Shown here one piece after another: positions 19,010 through 28,518 of a DNA stretch of 64,000 nucleotides. The first letter of the stretch is position 1; each line of letters opens with the position of its first letter. A program made the position numbers and the translations under genes. The notes below the pieces were generated by a model. It saw nothing but the letters and a program-made list of their open reading frames with translations, was not told where the DNA came from and searched no databases. Source of the stretch: Ascidiaceihabitans sp029251465. Lineage in GTDB: Bacteria; Pseudomonadota; Alphaproteobacteria; Rhodobacterales; Rhodobacteraceae. The stretch lies in the NCBI RefSeq assembly GCF_042932805.1, contig NZ_CP170633.1:2480001-2544000 (forward strand), given 5' to 3'.

Positions 19010-19513
19010 TTAGACGGCTCCGTGTTCCTTAAAATGGCCAGCCAAAATCGTTTCCAGCTCGGCGCGGTGGCGCATGCCTTGCAGGGTTTGCGTGCGGTTT
19101 CCTTCGGCGTCGAACAACAACAGCGTCACGTGACCAACGCCGTGCTGCACTGCAAACTTGCGCCCTTGATCTTGGGAAATGTCCGCCACCAGAAACACCA
19201 CATCGCATTCGCCAAATTGTTTCATCGCTTTGCGGGTCTCGCGTTGCAGCGCCGTGCATGTCGGGCAAGACGGATCGTGGATTTGCACAACCGACGGCTT
19301 GCCCTGCCCCACACGGGTCAAATCTTGTTCCGACGCCATGGCTTGGACCGAGTTCATCACCCAAAATCCGGCCCCCCCCAAAACGGCCAGCCCCAGCGCG
19401 CCGTTGCGCCCCAAACGCAGCATGTCGCGACGGTTCATCGGCGATTTTGCGGCATCAACAGGCTGCGTCGTTTGCGCTTTTTTGCGTTTGTTGGTTTTGG
19501 ATGACTTGGCCAT
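19010..19513 (-). CDS. Membrane-anchored thioredoxin-like protein
   Basis: A 167-residue protein with a basic, lysine-rich N-terminus and a Tat-like segment (NRRDMLRLG, 28-36). One hydrophobic helix follows (about 38-55), then a thioredoxin-fold domain with the redox motif CPTC (83-86) in the context HDPSCPTCTALQ. The C-terminus lacks an obvious cis-proline signature, so activity could be divergent. It probably acts at the periplasmic face as a thiol oxidoreductase. No cytochrome-maturation neighbours are present to narrow the function. Confidence 0.7.
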   Translation of the reverse strand: MAKSSKTNKRKKAQTTQPVDAAKSPMNRRDMLRLGRNGALGLAVLGGAGFWVMNSVQAMASEQDLTRVGQGKPSVVQIHDPSCPTCTALQRETRKAMKQFGECDVVFLVADISQDQGRKFAVQHGVGHVTLLLFDAEGNRTQTLQGMRHRAELETILAGHFKEHGAV

Positions 19514-19666
19514 GATGCCCTCTTAGCGGTTGTTCGCCACACTCTACGCAAGGCCGTGTGCAAACGCTCATCACATTCGCGTCACGTCACCGGTGTCGCC
19601 CCCATTGTCAGCGCCGTTTTGATGTGCAGAAGTAAACGCACCCTATCGCAACGCAGAGGTACGCGC

Positions 19667-20503
19667 GTGGACAAAAAATTGCTGCTGATCATTCTGGACG
19701 GTGTTCCCTATCGCAACTGGCGCCGACTGTTTGGCAATCTTGAAGGCTGGGTCGACAGCGGCGATGCCCGCGTCTGGAAAATCCGGTCGGTGTTGCCGTC
19801 GATTTCCGCCAGTTGTTACGCGTCGATCCACACCGGCGTCGCACCCGCGACGCATGGCTGTACGGGCAATGGCAACGTATTCCGCCTAAGCCAGCCTGAC
19901 GTGTTTGCCCAAACCCGCTTGGGCGGTGGCACAACCGGCGCAGTCGCCCATTCGTTCTGGTCCGAATTTTTCAACCGCCACCCCTTCGATTACGTGCGCG
20001 ACATCGAATACGACGAACCTGACAGCGACACGATCAATCATGGCCGTTTCCACACGATGACGGGCTACGGGCAAAGCAACCAGATGACGCCGTCAGACGT
20101 GGATTTGTTCGGTACGCTGACCAATCTGTGCCTGCGCTTTGGGCTGAATTACGGGATGCTGCACACCTGCACGCTGGATTCCATGGGCCACCGGTTTTTC
20201 CACGAAAGTCAGGAAATGGATCACGCCTGTCACATTATGGACGAGATGCTGGCCCCCTTTATTCCCAAGTGGCGCGCCGCCGGATACGAGGTCATGGTGA
20301 CGGCGGATCACGGGCAGGATGAACGTGGCCATCACGGTGGGCGGGGTGCGTTGCAACAAGAGGCAGCACTGTATTATTTTGGCGATGCCACTGGTCCCTC
20401 AGAGGACACTGTGATTGATCAATTGCAATTGGCCCCGACGATCTTGTCGCGCCTTGGGGCACCGATCCCGGACTCGATGAAGGCGAAATCATTCCTGACC
20501 TAA
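19667..20503 (+). CDS. Alkaline-phosphatase-superfamily phosphodiesterase/nucleotide pyrophosphatase
   Basis: A 278-residue metal-dependent hydrolase. The first metal aspartate lies in LLIILDGVPYRNW. SCYASIHTGVAPATHG matches the region holding the Ser/Thr nucleophile, and VTADHGQDERGHHGGRG carries the later Asp-His and His ligands. The frame is open from 19556, but the GTG at 19667 is preceded by AGAGG and begins just before the first beta-strand, so it is preferred. No signal peptide is seen. The stop overlaps that of the opposing esterase gene by 4 bp (CTAA). Confidence 0.85.
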   Translation: MDKKLLLIILDGVPYRNWRRLFGNLEGWVDSGDARVWKIRSVLPSISASCYASIHTGVAPATHGCTGNGNVFRLSQPDVFAQTRLGGGTTGAVAHSFWSEFFNRHPFDYVRDIEYDEPDSDTINHGRFHTMTGYGQSNQMTPSDVDLFGTLTNLCLRFGLNYGMLHTCTLDSMGHRFFHESQEMDHACHIMDEMLAPFIPKWRAAGYEVMVTADHGQDERGHHGGRGALQQEAALYYFGDATGPSEDTVIDQLQLAPTILSRLGAPIPDSMKAKSFLT

Positions 20504-20511
20504 AGGTCAGG
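20494..20511. terminator. Palindrome spanning two convergent stop codons
   Basis: CCTGACCT and AGGTCAGG flank AA. The plus TAA (20501-20503) and minus TAG (20500-20502) stops lie inside it. No U-tract is present on either strand, so terminator function is uncertain. Confidence 0.4.
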
Positions 20512-21432
20512 CAGCTCGCCTGCGCTCAATGACGTAAGCGACGCGATCATGCGCGCAAAGCTATCGCCTGCTTTTTGCGACATCACGCGGGCGCGCAGGT
20601 AGGCGTGAACGAGGCCTGCTTCCTCGACCCAGATCGCGTTGCCGCCTGCCCCGATCAGCGCGTCACGGTAGGCTTCGCCGTCGCTGGACAGCGGATCGCA
20701 TTGCGCTGTGATCACGACTGTCGCGGGCAATCCGGTAAAATCCGTGTCGTGCAGTGGCGCATAGGTCGCATCGCCAGTTTTGTCCTGCCCGCCTGAGCGG
20801 ATGTTCATGTAGAATTCCATGTCGCGCGTGGTCAGGCCGGGGGCGTCTGCGTGTTCAACGTAGCTGCCTTTTGACCAGTCGCCGCCAAGGCCCGGATAGA
20901 TCAGCAACTGGCCGGAAATACGGTTATCGATGCGGCCGCGGGCATAATGCGCAATTGCAGCGACCAAATTGCCGCCTGCGCTGTCGCCGCACAGAACGAT
21001 CGCGCCCTCAAAAGCTGCAGCAACGCCCTGAAACGCCGCCCAAGCATCATTGAAATCGACAGGATGCGGGTGTTCTGGTGACATGCGGTAATCGACAGCA
21101 ATGACGCGCAGGTTGGTGCTTTCGCAAAATTCGGCGCAAATGCTGTCGTGGCTGTCCAATCCGCCAACGACAAACCCGCCGCCGTGGCAAAAGAACACCG
21201 TAGCTTTCGGGTCCGCTGTGGGGGAGTAGAGGCGGCAAGAAACTCCGCCAAAGGATGTGTCTGTGACCGTCACGCCAGCCGGTCGCCCTTGGTCAAATGC
21301 TGTGCACATCCGGTCGTAAACGCGGCGTTGTTCCGCGATGCTTAGGTCCACGGCATCAGGTGGGTAGTACCGCGCGCCCTCATCCAGAAAGGCCCAAACC
21401 TCTGCATCCAAAAGCGCGCGGTAGTCTGTCAT
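20500..21432 (-). CDS. Alpha/beta hydrolase, hormone-sensitive-lipase family esterase
   Basis: A 310-residue carboxylesterase. The oxyanion-hole motif HGGGF lies at 83-87 and the nucleophile GDSAGG at 149-154. A likely acid is in the CDPLSSDG segment, and the histidine is in LVHAYLR near residue 280. There is no signal peptide. The start directly abuts the stop of the acyl-CoA synthetase gene upstream on the same strand, suggesting co-transcription and a role in releasing acids that the synthetase activates. Confidence 0.9.
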   Translation of the reverse strand: MTDYRALLDAEVWAFLDEGARYYPPDAVDLSIAEQRRVYDRMCTAFDQGRPAGVTVTDTSFGGVSCRLYSPTADPKATVFFCHGGGFVVGGLDSHDSICAEFCESTNLRVIAVDYRMSPEHPHPVDFNDAWAAFQGVAAAFEGAIVLCGDSAGGNLVAAIAHYARGRIDNRISGQLLIYPGLGGDWSKGSYVEHADAPGLTTRDMEFYMNIRSGGQDKTGDATYAPLHDTDFTGLPATVVITAQCDPLSSDGEAYRDALIGAGGNAIWVEEAGLVHAYLRARVMSQKAGDSFARMIASLTSLSAGELPDL

Positions 21433-23334
21433 TTATTCAGCTGCGACAGCTGGGGCACCTGCATGTTCCCAAGGGCGAATGAACCCGCCCAGAACCGTTT
21501 GCAGTGCCGTTTCAGATGCGCCATTTGCCTCGATCTGGGCAACCAAACCACGCTTTTTGTCATCAATTACATTGACGACGCGGGCTGGCAATTCAGCCGT
21601 TTCAAGTGCTTCGTTGTAGATGCGGGTGATCGCATCTTTGCGCAGGTCAGGTTTAAAGATTTTGCCGACAGCGGTCTTTGGCAACTCGTCCATAATCTTG
21701 ATGTGTTTTGGACGGGCTGCGCGTTCTTGAACGTGCTCTTGGCAGAAGGCAATCAGCTCTTCTGGTGTGGCGCTGCCACCCTCGACCAGTTCGACAAAGG
21801 CGCATGGGATTTCACCGGAGTGCGCGTCTGGCTGGCCAATTGCGCCGGCAAATCCGACCGATGGGTGCGCAAGCAACGCTTCTTCGATTTCGGCGGGATC
21901 GATGTTGTGACCGCCACGAATGATCAGGTCTTTTGCACGGCCCGTGATCCACAAATACCCGTCTGAATCTACGCGCCCCAAATCACCTGTGCGCAGGTAT
22001 TTGTCTGCGTAGTAAAGGTCCTGGTTTTTCTCGGATTCGGTGTAGGTGTTGCCCACGTAGACGCCCGGGTTCGAGACACAGATTTCGCCGACCTCATCCA
22101 CGTCCGCATCGACGTCACCGTTTTCGGACCCTTTGACAATTTTGATGTCGGTGTAAGGGAACGGAATACCGATCGAGCCGACTTTCTTAACGCCGTCCAA
22201 GGGGTTACCGGACACGAGGCACGTCGCCTCGGTCATGCCGTAGCCTTCAACGATGGTCATGCCTGTGGTTTCTTCAAAGCGGCGGAACAGTTCTAGCGGT
22301 AAAGGGGCAGAGCCGGAAAACGCGGTTTTTACTGTCGAAATATCGGCATCAACAGCGCGTTGCATCGTGGCCGCCAAAGCCGTCGGAACCGACACAAGGA
22401 ACGTGACCTTCCAGCGTTCTACCAGCTTCCAGATGTTGTCGAAAACGCCCTCGCCGCGATAGCCTTGCGGGGTCGGGAACACCACATGCGCGCCCGAAGA
22501 CATCGCGCCCAACAACATGACCTGACAGGCCATAACGTGGAACAATGGCAGTGGGCACAGCATCACGTCGTCTTCGGTCAGCAACAGTTCCGAGCCAACC
22601 CAACCGTTGTAGATCGTGCCGGAATACAGGTGTTGCGCGACCTTTGGCATGCCGGTTGTGCCACCGGTGTGAAAGTAAAACGCGACGCGGTCTTCTTGCA
22701 CGTCTTCAAACTGCAATGTCGTGGATTGCTTGTTCATCTCAGTGTTGAAGTTTTTGTATTCAACCGATGCAGGGCGCTCCATTTTCGGGCGGATCAGCGG
22801 AATGATCCAGCTTTTGGGCGGGGTCACGTAGCGCAGCAAATCGACTTCGAGAACGGTTTTGACGTTTGGGGCCAAGGCCACAGCCGCCGCTGTCTTTTCA
22901 GCAACATCCGTTTTCGGGAACGGGCGCAAGGTCACGACAACTTTGGCACCGGTTTCGCGAAGGATCGCACCGATTTGTTCGGCCTCAAGCAGCGGGTTGA
23001 TCGGATTGGCAATGCCAGCCACGCCGCCGCCCAAAAGGGTCAAAACGGTTTCGTTACAGTTCGGTAAAACATAGGCCACAACGTCCTTTGGACCGATGCC
23101 CAAGCTGCGGAACAAGTTGGCGGTTTGCGTGGTTTTATCCTTCAATTGTGTCCAATTGAATGTCTCGGCCTTGTCTTTGGGGCCTGAAAAAATCTGATAA
23201 CTGACCGCATTATGCGTTGGAAACTTTGCCGTTGTTTGGCTTAGCAAACCATAGAGCGTGACAGGCACGTCCCGGTCTTCCCACGGCATCTCTGCTTCAA
23301 TACGGTTGCGGTCTTGCATGCCTTCGTAAGCCAT
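21433..23334 (-). CDS. Acyl-CoA synthetase (AMP-forming)
   Basis: A 633-residue ANL-family ligase that activates a carboxylic acid to its CoA thioester through an acyl-adenylate. The P-loop-like motif is YFHTGGTTGMPKVAQ. Further motifs are GYGMTEAT, YLRTGDLGRVDSDGYLWITGR, and the C-terminal catalytic lysine in KTAVGKIFKPDLR. A start seven codons further upstream is possible, but ATG 23334 sits 5 nt after GGGAGGAA. Length and motifs fit the FadD-like acyl-CoA synthetases of this group. Chain-length specificity cannot be read. Confidence 0.92.
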   Translation of the reverse strand: MAYEGMQDRNRIEAEMPWEDRDVPVTLYGLLSQTTAKFPTHNAVSYQIFSGPKDKAETFNWTQLKDKTTQTANLFRSLGIGPKDVVAYVLPNCNETVLTLLGGGVAGIANPINPLLEAEQIGAILRETGAKVVVTLRPFPKTDVAEKTAAAVALAPNVKTVLEVDLLRYVTPPKSWIIPLIRPKMERPASVEYKNFNTEMNKQSTTLQFEDVQEDRVAFYFHTGGTTGMPKVAQHLYSGTIYNGWVGSELLLTEDDVMLCPLPLFHVMACQVMLLGAMSSGAHVVFPTPQGYRGEGVFDNIWKLVERWKVTFLVSVPTALAATMQRAVDADISTVKTAFSGSAPLPLELFRRFEETTGMTIVEGYGMTEATCLVSGNPLDGVKKVGSIGIPFPYTDIKIVKGSENGDVDADVDEVGEICVSNPGVYVGNTYTESEKNQDLYYADKYLRTGDLGRVDSDGYLWITGRAKDLIIRGGHNIDPAEIEEALLAHPSVGFAGAIGQPDAHSGEIPCAFVELVEGGSATPEELIAFCQEHVQERAARPKHIKIMDELPKTAVGKIFKPDLRKDAITRIYNEALETAELPARVVNVIDDKKRGLVAQIEANGASETALQTVLGGFIRPWEHAGAPAVAAE

Positions 23335-23351
23335 GTGTCTTCCTCCCTTGG

Positions 23352-23372
23352 TCACCCCTCTTGCGGGGGTGA
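23352..23372 (-). promoter_or_regulatory. 5'-UTR hairpin before acyl-CoA synthetase
   Basis: TCACCCC (23352-23358) pairs with GGGGTGA (23366-23372), loop 7 nt. On the minus-strand transcript it lies immediately upstream of the GGGAGGAA ribosome site. It could modulate initiation; alternatively it is only the foot of the upstream transcript. Confidence 0.3.
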
Positions 23373-23475
23373 TGAATTCCCTGTTGCAAAGGATGCGGCG
23401 AAATCAGGTTTTGCGCAAGGTTTTCAAGGCAAATGCTGTGATCAAACGCAGCGTAAAACCGCCTTACCAAAGGTC

Positions 23476-23506
23476 AAAGGGCGGCCCGTTTCGGAACCGC
23501 CCCTTT
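23476..23506 (-). terminator. Putative terminator after the BON-LysM gene
   Basis: AAAGGGCGG (23476-23484) pairs with the CCGCCCCTTT side (23497-23506) with one bulged base. It lies 55 nt after the minus-strand stop at 23561 and is followed by only three U, so it is a weak terminator candidate. Confidence 0.45.
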
Positions 23507-23560
23507 CAATTTCGCAAATCTCTGTTCGGGATCAGGCAAATGCCCTGCCCGCACGCCAAA

Positions 23561-23989
23561 TTAGTCCTGCGGAATACGCAGCATTTGGCCAGGATAGATT
23601 TTGTCAGGATGGCTCAGCATCGGCTTGTTGGCTTCAAAGATTTCTTCGTAGCGCGCGCCGTTGCCCAATGCCTTGGCTGAAATCGCCCAGAGGGTGTCGC
23701 CCTTTTCCACGGTGTGGAACACAGGTTCGCCCGCACTTGGAACGCTGTCCTCAACCGCTGCGACGCCTTTGACGTTGCCCACGGCCAGAATGACTTTTTC
23801 TTTCATCTCTTGGCTGACGGCCTCGCCGGACACGGTCACTTTGTCACCTTCGACGGTGATTTCCATGCCGGTTGCGTCCAGACCCAGTTCCTTGATCTCG
23901 TCTTGCAGCGTTGAACCGTCCAGTTCCGGCTCATCGCCGCCACCGAAAAGTTTCTTACCGCTGCCTTTTACAAAGCTCCACAAACCCAT
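23561..23989 (-). CDS. BON and LysM domain protein (YgaU/Kbp-like)
   Basis: A 142-residue protein with a BON domain (about 25-85, GMEITVEGDKVTVSGEA) and a C-terminal LysM domain (about 90-140, HTVEKGDTLWAISAKALG). The same order and length occur in E. coli YgaU/Kbp, a cytoplasmic potassium-binding protein. There is no signal peptide, which agrees with that family. It is monocistronic, with a possible terminator 55 nt downstream. Confidence 0.9.
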   Translation of the reverse strand: MGLWSFVKGSGKKLFGGGDEPELDGSTLQDEIKELGLDATGMEITVEGDKVTVSGEAVSQEMKEKVILAVGNVKGVAAVEDSVPSAGEPVFHTVEKGDTLWAISAKALGNGARYEEIFEANKPMLSHPDKIYPGQMLRIPQD

Positions 23990-24069
23990 TGTCTAACTCC
24001 CTTAGTATTATGGTTGGCCATAAGATGAAGGGAACGGGCTGTGAATGAAAGGGGGAATTATGTGTCCAA

Positions 24070-25881
24070 TTACTCTGCGGCCATTCCATCGGTGAATTGC
24101 AGGCGGGCAAGGCGGGCATAAAGACCATCTTTGGCCACCAAATCATCATGCGTGCCAGAGGCGATGATGCGTCCCTGATCTAACACCACGATGCGATCTG
24201 CCTTTTTGACGGTTGCCAAACGGTGCGCCACAATCAGCGTGGTGCGATCAGCGCTGAGCGCGTCAACGGCGGCCTGAACCGCGCGTTCACTTTCTGCGTC
24301 CAAAGCCGAGGTTGCCTCGTCCAGCAGCAGCACAGGCGCGTTGCGCAGAATGGCACGAGCAATGGCGATGCGTTGCTTTTGACCACCCGACAACATCACG
24401 CCGCGTTCGCCCAGCGGGCTGTCATAGCCAGACGGTAGTTTTTGGATGAACTCGTGGGCTGCGGCGGCAATGGCTGCGGCCTCGATTTCAGCGTCCGTGG
24501 CATCTGGCCGCCCGAAACTGATGTTGTCGCGGGCAGAGGTCGCAAAGATCACCGGATCCTGCGGCACCAAGGCGATGTGTTCGCGAAATGCGGAGCGTTC
24601 CAGCGAAGCGATGTCGTGACCATCCAGCGTGATGCGCCCTGATTGCGGGTCATAAAAGCGCAAGATCATCTGGATAATCGTGGTTTTGCCCGCGCCAGAC
24701 GGGCCAACAAACGCAACGGTTTCACCCGGTTCAATGACCAAACTGACGTCGTCCAACGCTGCTGTGTCCGGGCGGGACGGATAGGTGAAATTCACCGCCT
24801 CGAATGCGATCCGCCCTTGCACCGGCCCCGCGATCAAATGCGGAACGGCCACGTCCTGGACCGTATCGACGGTGTGCAACAGTTCGATCAAACGCTCTGT
24901 CGCGCCTGCTGCACGCTGCAATTCACCCCAGATTTCTGACAAGGCGGCAACACCGCCTGCAACCATCACAGCGTAGATCACAAACTGGATTAATGCCCCG
25001 GATGTCATCACCCCTTCGCGCACATCATTTGCGCCGATCCACAACACGCCGACGACACCGGCAAAGACCAGAAAGATCACGATCACCGTCATCAAGGCGC
25101 GCGTGTAGATCCGCCGTTTGGCCGCATCAAAGCTGCGCTCTGTGACGTCAGAAAACTGCCGACGGCTGATGGTTTCATGGGTAAAGGCCTGCACCGTTTG
25201 CACGGCCGTCAGCGCCTCGGATGCGCTACCGGAACTGGCGGCAATCCAATCCTGATTTTCACGGCTGATCACCCGCAAGCGACGACCCAACACCAAAATC
25301 GGGATCACAACGGCGGGAACGATCAGCAGCACAAGGGCCGTCAATTTGGCTGACGTCAGCATCATCAATGCCAAACCTCCGATAAAAATCAGTATGTTAC
25401 GCAGCGCGATCGACACGGATGATCCAATCACACTGAGGATCAGCGTGGTGTCTGTTGTGATGCGGCTCAGGACTTCGCCGGTCATGATTTGTTCGTAAAA
25501 AGACGGCGACATGCCGATCACACGGTCAAACACCGCTTTGCGAATGTCAGCAACGACGCGTTCACCCAAGCGGGTCACAAGCAAATAGCGCATGGCCGTG
25601 CCGATCGCCATCAGACCTGCAATGCCAAGGGCCGCAAGGAAATATTGGTCCAGAATTGCACCGTCCTCGACACGGAAATTGTCGACAACGCGGCGCACTG
25701 CCAATGGCAGCGTCAACGAGATCATCGCCGTCACGCACAAAGCCAGCAAAGCGGCAGTCATCAACATCCGGTACGGTCGCATGTAGGGCCAGAGCGCGCC
25801 AAGCGCCCCGATCTGCTTTGATTTCTCGCGCTCTTCCACGGCACCGGGCGCTGCGGGGCCGGGCTTGACTTGATCGGCCAT
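24070..25881 (-). CDS. ABC transporter transmembrane/ATP-binding half-exporter (MsbA-like)
   Basis: A 603-residue homodimeric-type exporter: six membrane helices in about 30-320, then an ATPase with Walker A GPSGAGKTT, signature LSGGQKQR and Walker B VLLLDEATSALD. The frame is open 51 codons upstream, but ATG 25881 follows AGGAG closely and gives the family N-terminus (a short charged tail, then WPYMRPYR). It resembles the MsbA/LmrA-like lipid and drug exporters of alphaproteobacteria. The substrate is unknown. It is preceded by a 269-bp divergent gap. Confidence 0.9.
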   Translation of the reverse strand: MADQVKPGPAAPGAVEEREKSKQIGALGALWPYMRPYRMLMTAALLALCVTAMISLTLPLAVRRVVDNFRVEDGAILDQYFLAALGIAGLMAIGTAMRYLLVTRLGERVVADIRKAVFDRVIGMSPSFYEQIMTGEVLSRITTDTTLILSVIGSSVSIALRNILIFIGGLALMMLTSAKLTALVLLIVPAVVIPILVLGRRLRVISRENQDWIAASSGSASEALTAVQTVQAFTHETISRRQFSDVTERSFDAAKRRIYTRALMTVIVIFLVFAGVVGVLWIGANDVREGVMTSGALIQFVIYAVMVAGGVAALSEIWGELQRAAGATERLIELLHTVDTVQDVAVPHLIAGPVQGRIAFEAVNFTYPSRPDTAALDDVSLVIEPGETVAFVGPSGAGKTTIIQMILRFYDPQSGRITLDGHDIASLERSAFREHIALVPQDPVIFATSARDNISFGRPDATDAEIEAAAIAAAAHEFIQKLPSGYDSPLGERGVMLSGGQKQRIAIARAILRNAPVLLLDEATSALDAESERAVQAAVDALSADRTTLIVAHRLATVKKADRIVVLDQGRIIASGTHDDLVAKDGLYARLARLQFTDGMAAE

Positions 25882-26150
25882 GCACACTCCTGAGTGTTGA
25901 TTGGCCTGCAGTATCGGCCAGAATTTACATTGCGCCGTTCTGATACGCGCATCCCTGCAGGTCAAGCGGACAGTTTGCCCGCATTTCCCTAGATTGGGGC
26001 GCGCAACATGTGCCATTATCGCCAATTCCCGCAATTTTAGAAAATATCAATCGTTTCGAATTTCCCTCTAATTGCCCAAATGTGAACACATTGTTTTCGT
26101 CTACAAGCAGCAATCCCGGTGCCACGCACCTTGCTTGTTTGGAAGATACC

Positions 26151-26888
26151 ATGTTGAAATCTTATATCATTCTGCCATTGGCCTTGACTGTCACAGTTGC
26201 TGGTTGTGGCTATTCGCCGGTCACGAAATCAAATGGCGACGCAAGTCTTTCATTCATGAGCCAAAGTACTGAGGCACCGTTGAACGCATCGGACCACGCC
26301 GCAGAGATGCAGGAACAAGCCGCGACTTTGGACCGCATGATGCAAGATGTCGTGCGTGCCTCGACGGCCAAAGGTGCCATGATGGGGGCCGCTGTTGGTT
26401 GTGGTCTGGTTCTATTGTCCGCAAACAATTCCGCAAAATGTCTGGCCGGAGCGGCCGCAGGTGGCCTTGTCGGTGGCGTCGTTGGCAACAATGCTGGCAA
26501 ACGCGATGCTACGCGCCGCGTCGGCTTGGTGTCGGCCAACAAACTGACGATGAATATCCGTCGCACAAACGATCAGGTGGATGATATTATGATCAGCCTG
26601 CGCGACACGTTAGCCAGTCAAGAAATCGAATTGGCAAACCTGCGCATCCAACGTGATGCAGGCAATATCGCAGCCGCAACCTATGACGCGCATGTTCAAA
26701 CTGTCACGCGCGATCGTGCAGAATTGGCACATGCCCTGACGCTAAGCGCGGGCAAAGCTCAATTGGCGACCAAGCATCTGCAAGAGGCGTCAACCCGAGG
26801 TCAAACCGGTCTGGATTGGCACATCAGCGCGACCAGCCAGCTAGAACGCGACATCGAGTCCGCAAGATCCCAAATTTCGCTACTCTGA
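26151..26888 (+). CDS. Glycine-zipper lipoprotein of unknown function
   Basis: A 245-residue predicted lipoprotein. The signal peptide is MLKSYIILPLALTVTVAGC with the lipobox cysteine at position 19. A central glycine-zipper segment (AAAGGLVGGVVGNNAGK) resembles those in outer-membrane lipoproteins such as SlyB. A long helical C-terminal half (about 130-245) is rich in Ala, Gln and Arg and may form a coiled coil. The start at 26151 is chosen because it begins the signal peptide. The cellular role is unknown; peptidoglycan or outer-membrane association is inferred. Confidence 0.75.
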   Translation: MLKSYIILPLALTVTVAGCGYSPVTKSNGDASLSFMSQSTEAPLNASDHAAEMQEQAATLDRMMQDVVRASTAKGAMMGAAVGCGLVLLSANNSAKCLAGAAAGGLVGGVVGNNAGKRDATRRVGLVSANKLTMNIRRTNDQVDDIMISLRDTLASQEIELANLRIQRDAGNIAAATYDAHVQTVTRDRAELAHALTLSAGKAQLATKHLQEASTRGQTGLDWHISATSQLERDIESARSQISLL

Positions 26889-26909
26889 CAAGATCGCAAA
26901 GAGCGGCCT

Positions 26910-28346
26910 TTACGTCACCATCGACGGCTTTCGATGCGCCCAAGATGCGGCTTGCTCAAGTTCAGCACACAGCGCAATCAAAGTGGCGTCTTGCCCGAAT
27001 GGTGCCGCCACATGCACACCAACAGGCAGACCGCCTTCCGTCCAATGCATCGGCACAGTTGCCGCGGGTTGGCCACTGGCATTGAACGTCGCGCAAAACG
27101 GAGAATATTCGAACACGCCACCCGGCCCGACGCGGTAGTTTTCAAAGTCCTCGCGATCATGATGGAACCGGCCAACTTTTGCAGGCGGTTCCGCCAGCGT
27201 GGCTGACAAGATGATGTCATAGTCGTCAAATGCTGCGGCCATCTGGCGCCCGTAGGCGTGCACGGTGTTCACCGCTTGCAGATAATCAGGCCCCGAAATC
27301 GTTTGTGCAAATTTTGCAGCGCCACGTGCGACACCTTGCAGATCGCCTTGTTTTGCCACCTCACCTCTGGCTGTCGCGACATTCTGAATCCAAAGTGCGG
27401 TGCCGCACGCGACGATCTTGGTCCATGCGTGCATCATCCCCTCGTGATCCGCCTTTGGGCAATCGGGGGTCACATGATGACCCAGGTCTTCAAGAACTTT
27501 GGCGGTCTTGTCGACGGCGGTTTTGCATGCGGGATCAATTGCAGCGCCCGTAAACGTCGTGTCGCAAACTGCGATGCGCAAGCGACGCGGTGGGCGTTTG
27601 AGGGCTTGAGCGTAGGTCATTTCCATCGCGGGTGCCGCGTACGGCGCGCCCTGTTCTGGCCCCGCGCAGGCGTCCATCATCGCGGCGTTGTCGCGCACGG
27701 ATCGTGACAAAAACCCGTCAATTGCCATGCCGCCCCAGCCCTCGCCAGAGGCGGGGCCGTCGGGGAAGCGCGCGCGCGTCGCTTTGAACCCGAACAACCC
27801 ACAACTTGAGGCAGGAATGCGCACCGATCCGCCCCCGTCTGATCCGTGGGCCATGGGCACGATACCCGCCGCCACCGCCGCGCCAGAGCCGCCCGAGGAC
27901 CCACCCGAAGTGCGCGTTGTATCCCACGGATTGCGCGTTGGACCGCCGTAAACCGACGCTTCGGTCACAGGCCCAATGCCACCTTCGGGCGAGGTCGTGC
28001 GCCCGAAGGTCACCACGCCTGTCGCCCGCATTCGGCGGAAAATTTCACTGTCGTAGCTGTATTTTGTATCGCGCATCAGGTTGGATCCACTGTGCGTCGG
28101 AAAATCGATAGCCTCGGCGCTCAGGTCCTTGATCAAAAACGGCACGCCTTTGAATGGGCCGTCCGGCAGCCCCGCTTTGATCGCGTTGCGCGCGGCCTGT
28201 TCCTGGATCAACACAACCGCGTTCAGCTGCGGGTTCAGGGCTGCGACGCGTTCCAATGCAGCGTCCAGCAATTCATCCGCAGACACGGCACCTGATGCGA
28301 CCTGTTGCGCCAGAAATGTTGCGTCTTCTTGACCGTTGATTTCCAT
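26910..28346 (-). CDS. Amidase (amidase-signature family)
   Basis: A 478-residue amidohydrolase with the Ser-cisSer-Lys triad: Lys73 in [10 protein letters not shown], the glycine/serine-rich [14 protein letters not shown] (148-161) and the nucleophile region [13 protein letters not shown]. No GatB or GatC gene lies nearby and the sequence reads as a stand-alone amidase, so tRNA amidotransferase function is unlikely. Amide substrate unknown. It converges on the glycine-zipper lipoprotein gene, with 21 nt between stops. Confidence 0.9.
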   Translation of the reverse strand: MEINGQEDATFLAQQVASGAVSADELLDAALERVAALNPQLNAVVLIQEQAARNAIKAGLPDGPFKGVPFLIKDLSAEAIDFPTHSGSNLMRDTKYSYDSEIFRRMRATGVVTFGRTTSPEGGIGPVTEASVYGGPTRNPWDTTRTSGGSSGGSGAAVAAGIVPMAHGSDGGGSVRIPASSCGLFGFKATRARFPDGPASGEGWGGMAIDGFLSRSVRDNAAMMDACAGPEQGAPYAAPAMEMTYAQALKRPPRRLRIAVCDTTFTGAAIDPACKTAVDKTAKVLEDLGHHVTPDCPKADHEGMMHAWTKIVACGTALWIQNVATARGEVAKQGDLQGVARGAAKFAQTISGPDYLQAVNTVHAYGRQMAAAFDDYDIILSATLAEPPAKVGRFHHDREDFENYRVGPGGVFEYSPFCATFNASGQPAATVPMHWTEGGLPVGVHVAAPFGQDATLIALCAELEQAASWAHRKPSMVT

Positions 28347-28460
28347 TTAGCCGGTCCTTTAGCTGAGGGCATCGGTTGGGGTTCTCCAATCCGCAGGCGG
28401 CGGATTAAGAAAAATCTTGCCCATCGCTGCGCCAAACACAACCCTTTACGCCCCCAAACG

Positions 28461-28497
28461 AAAAAGGGCCGCGCATTCCCTCAAAGAAGCACGGCCC
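28461..28497 (-). terminator. Rho-independent terminator of icd
   Basis: On the minus strand GGGCCGTGC pairs with GCGCGGCCC (nine pairs, one G-U), loop 14 nt, followed directly by TTTTT. It lies 21 nt after the icd stop codon. This is a canonical intrinsic terminator and one of the best in the window. Confidence 0.85.
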
Positions 28498-28518
28498 GAA
28501 GGTTTGCGGCAGCTTGCC

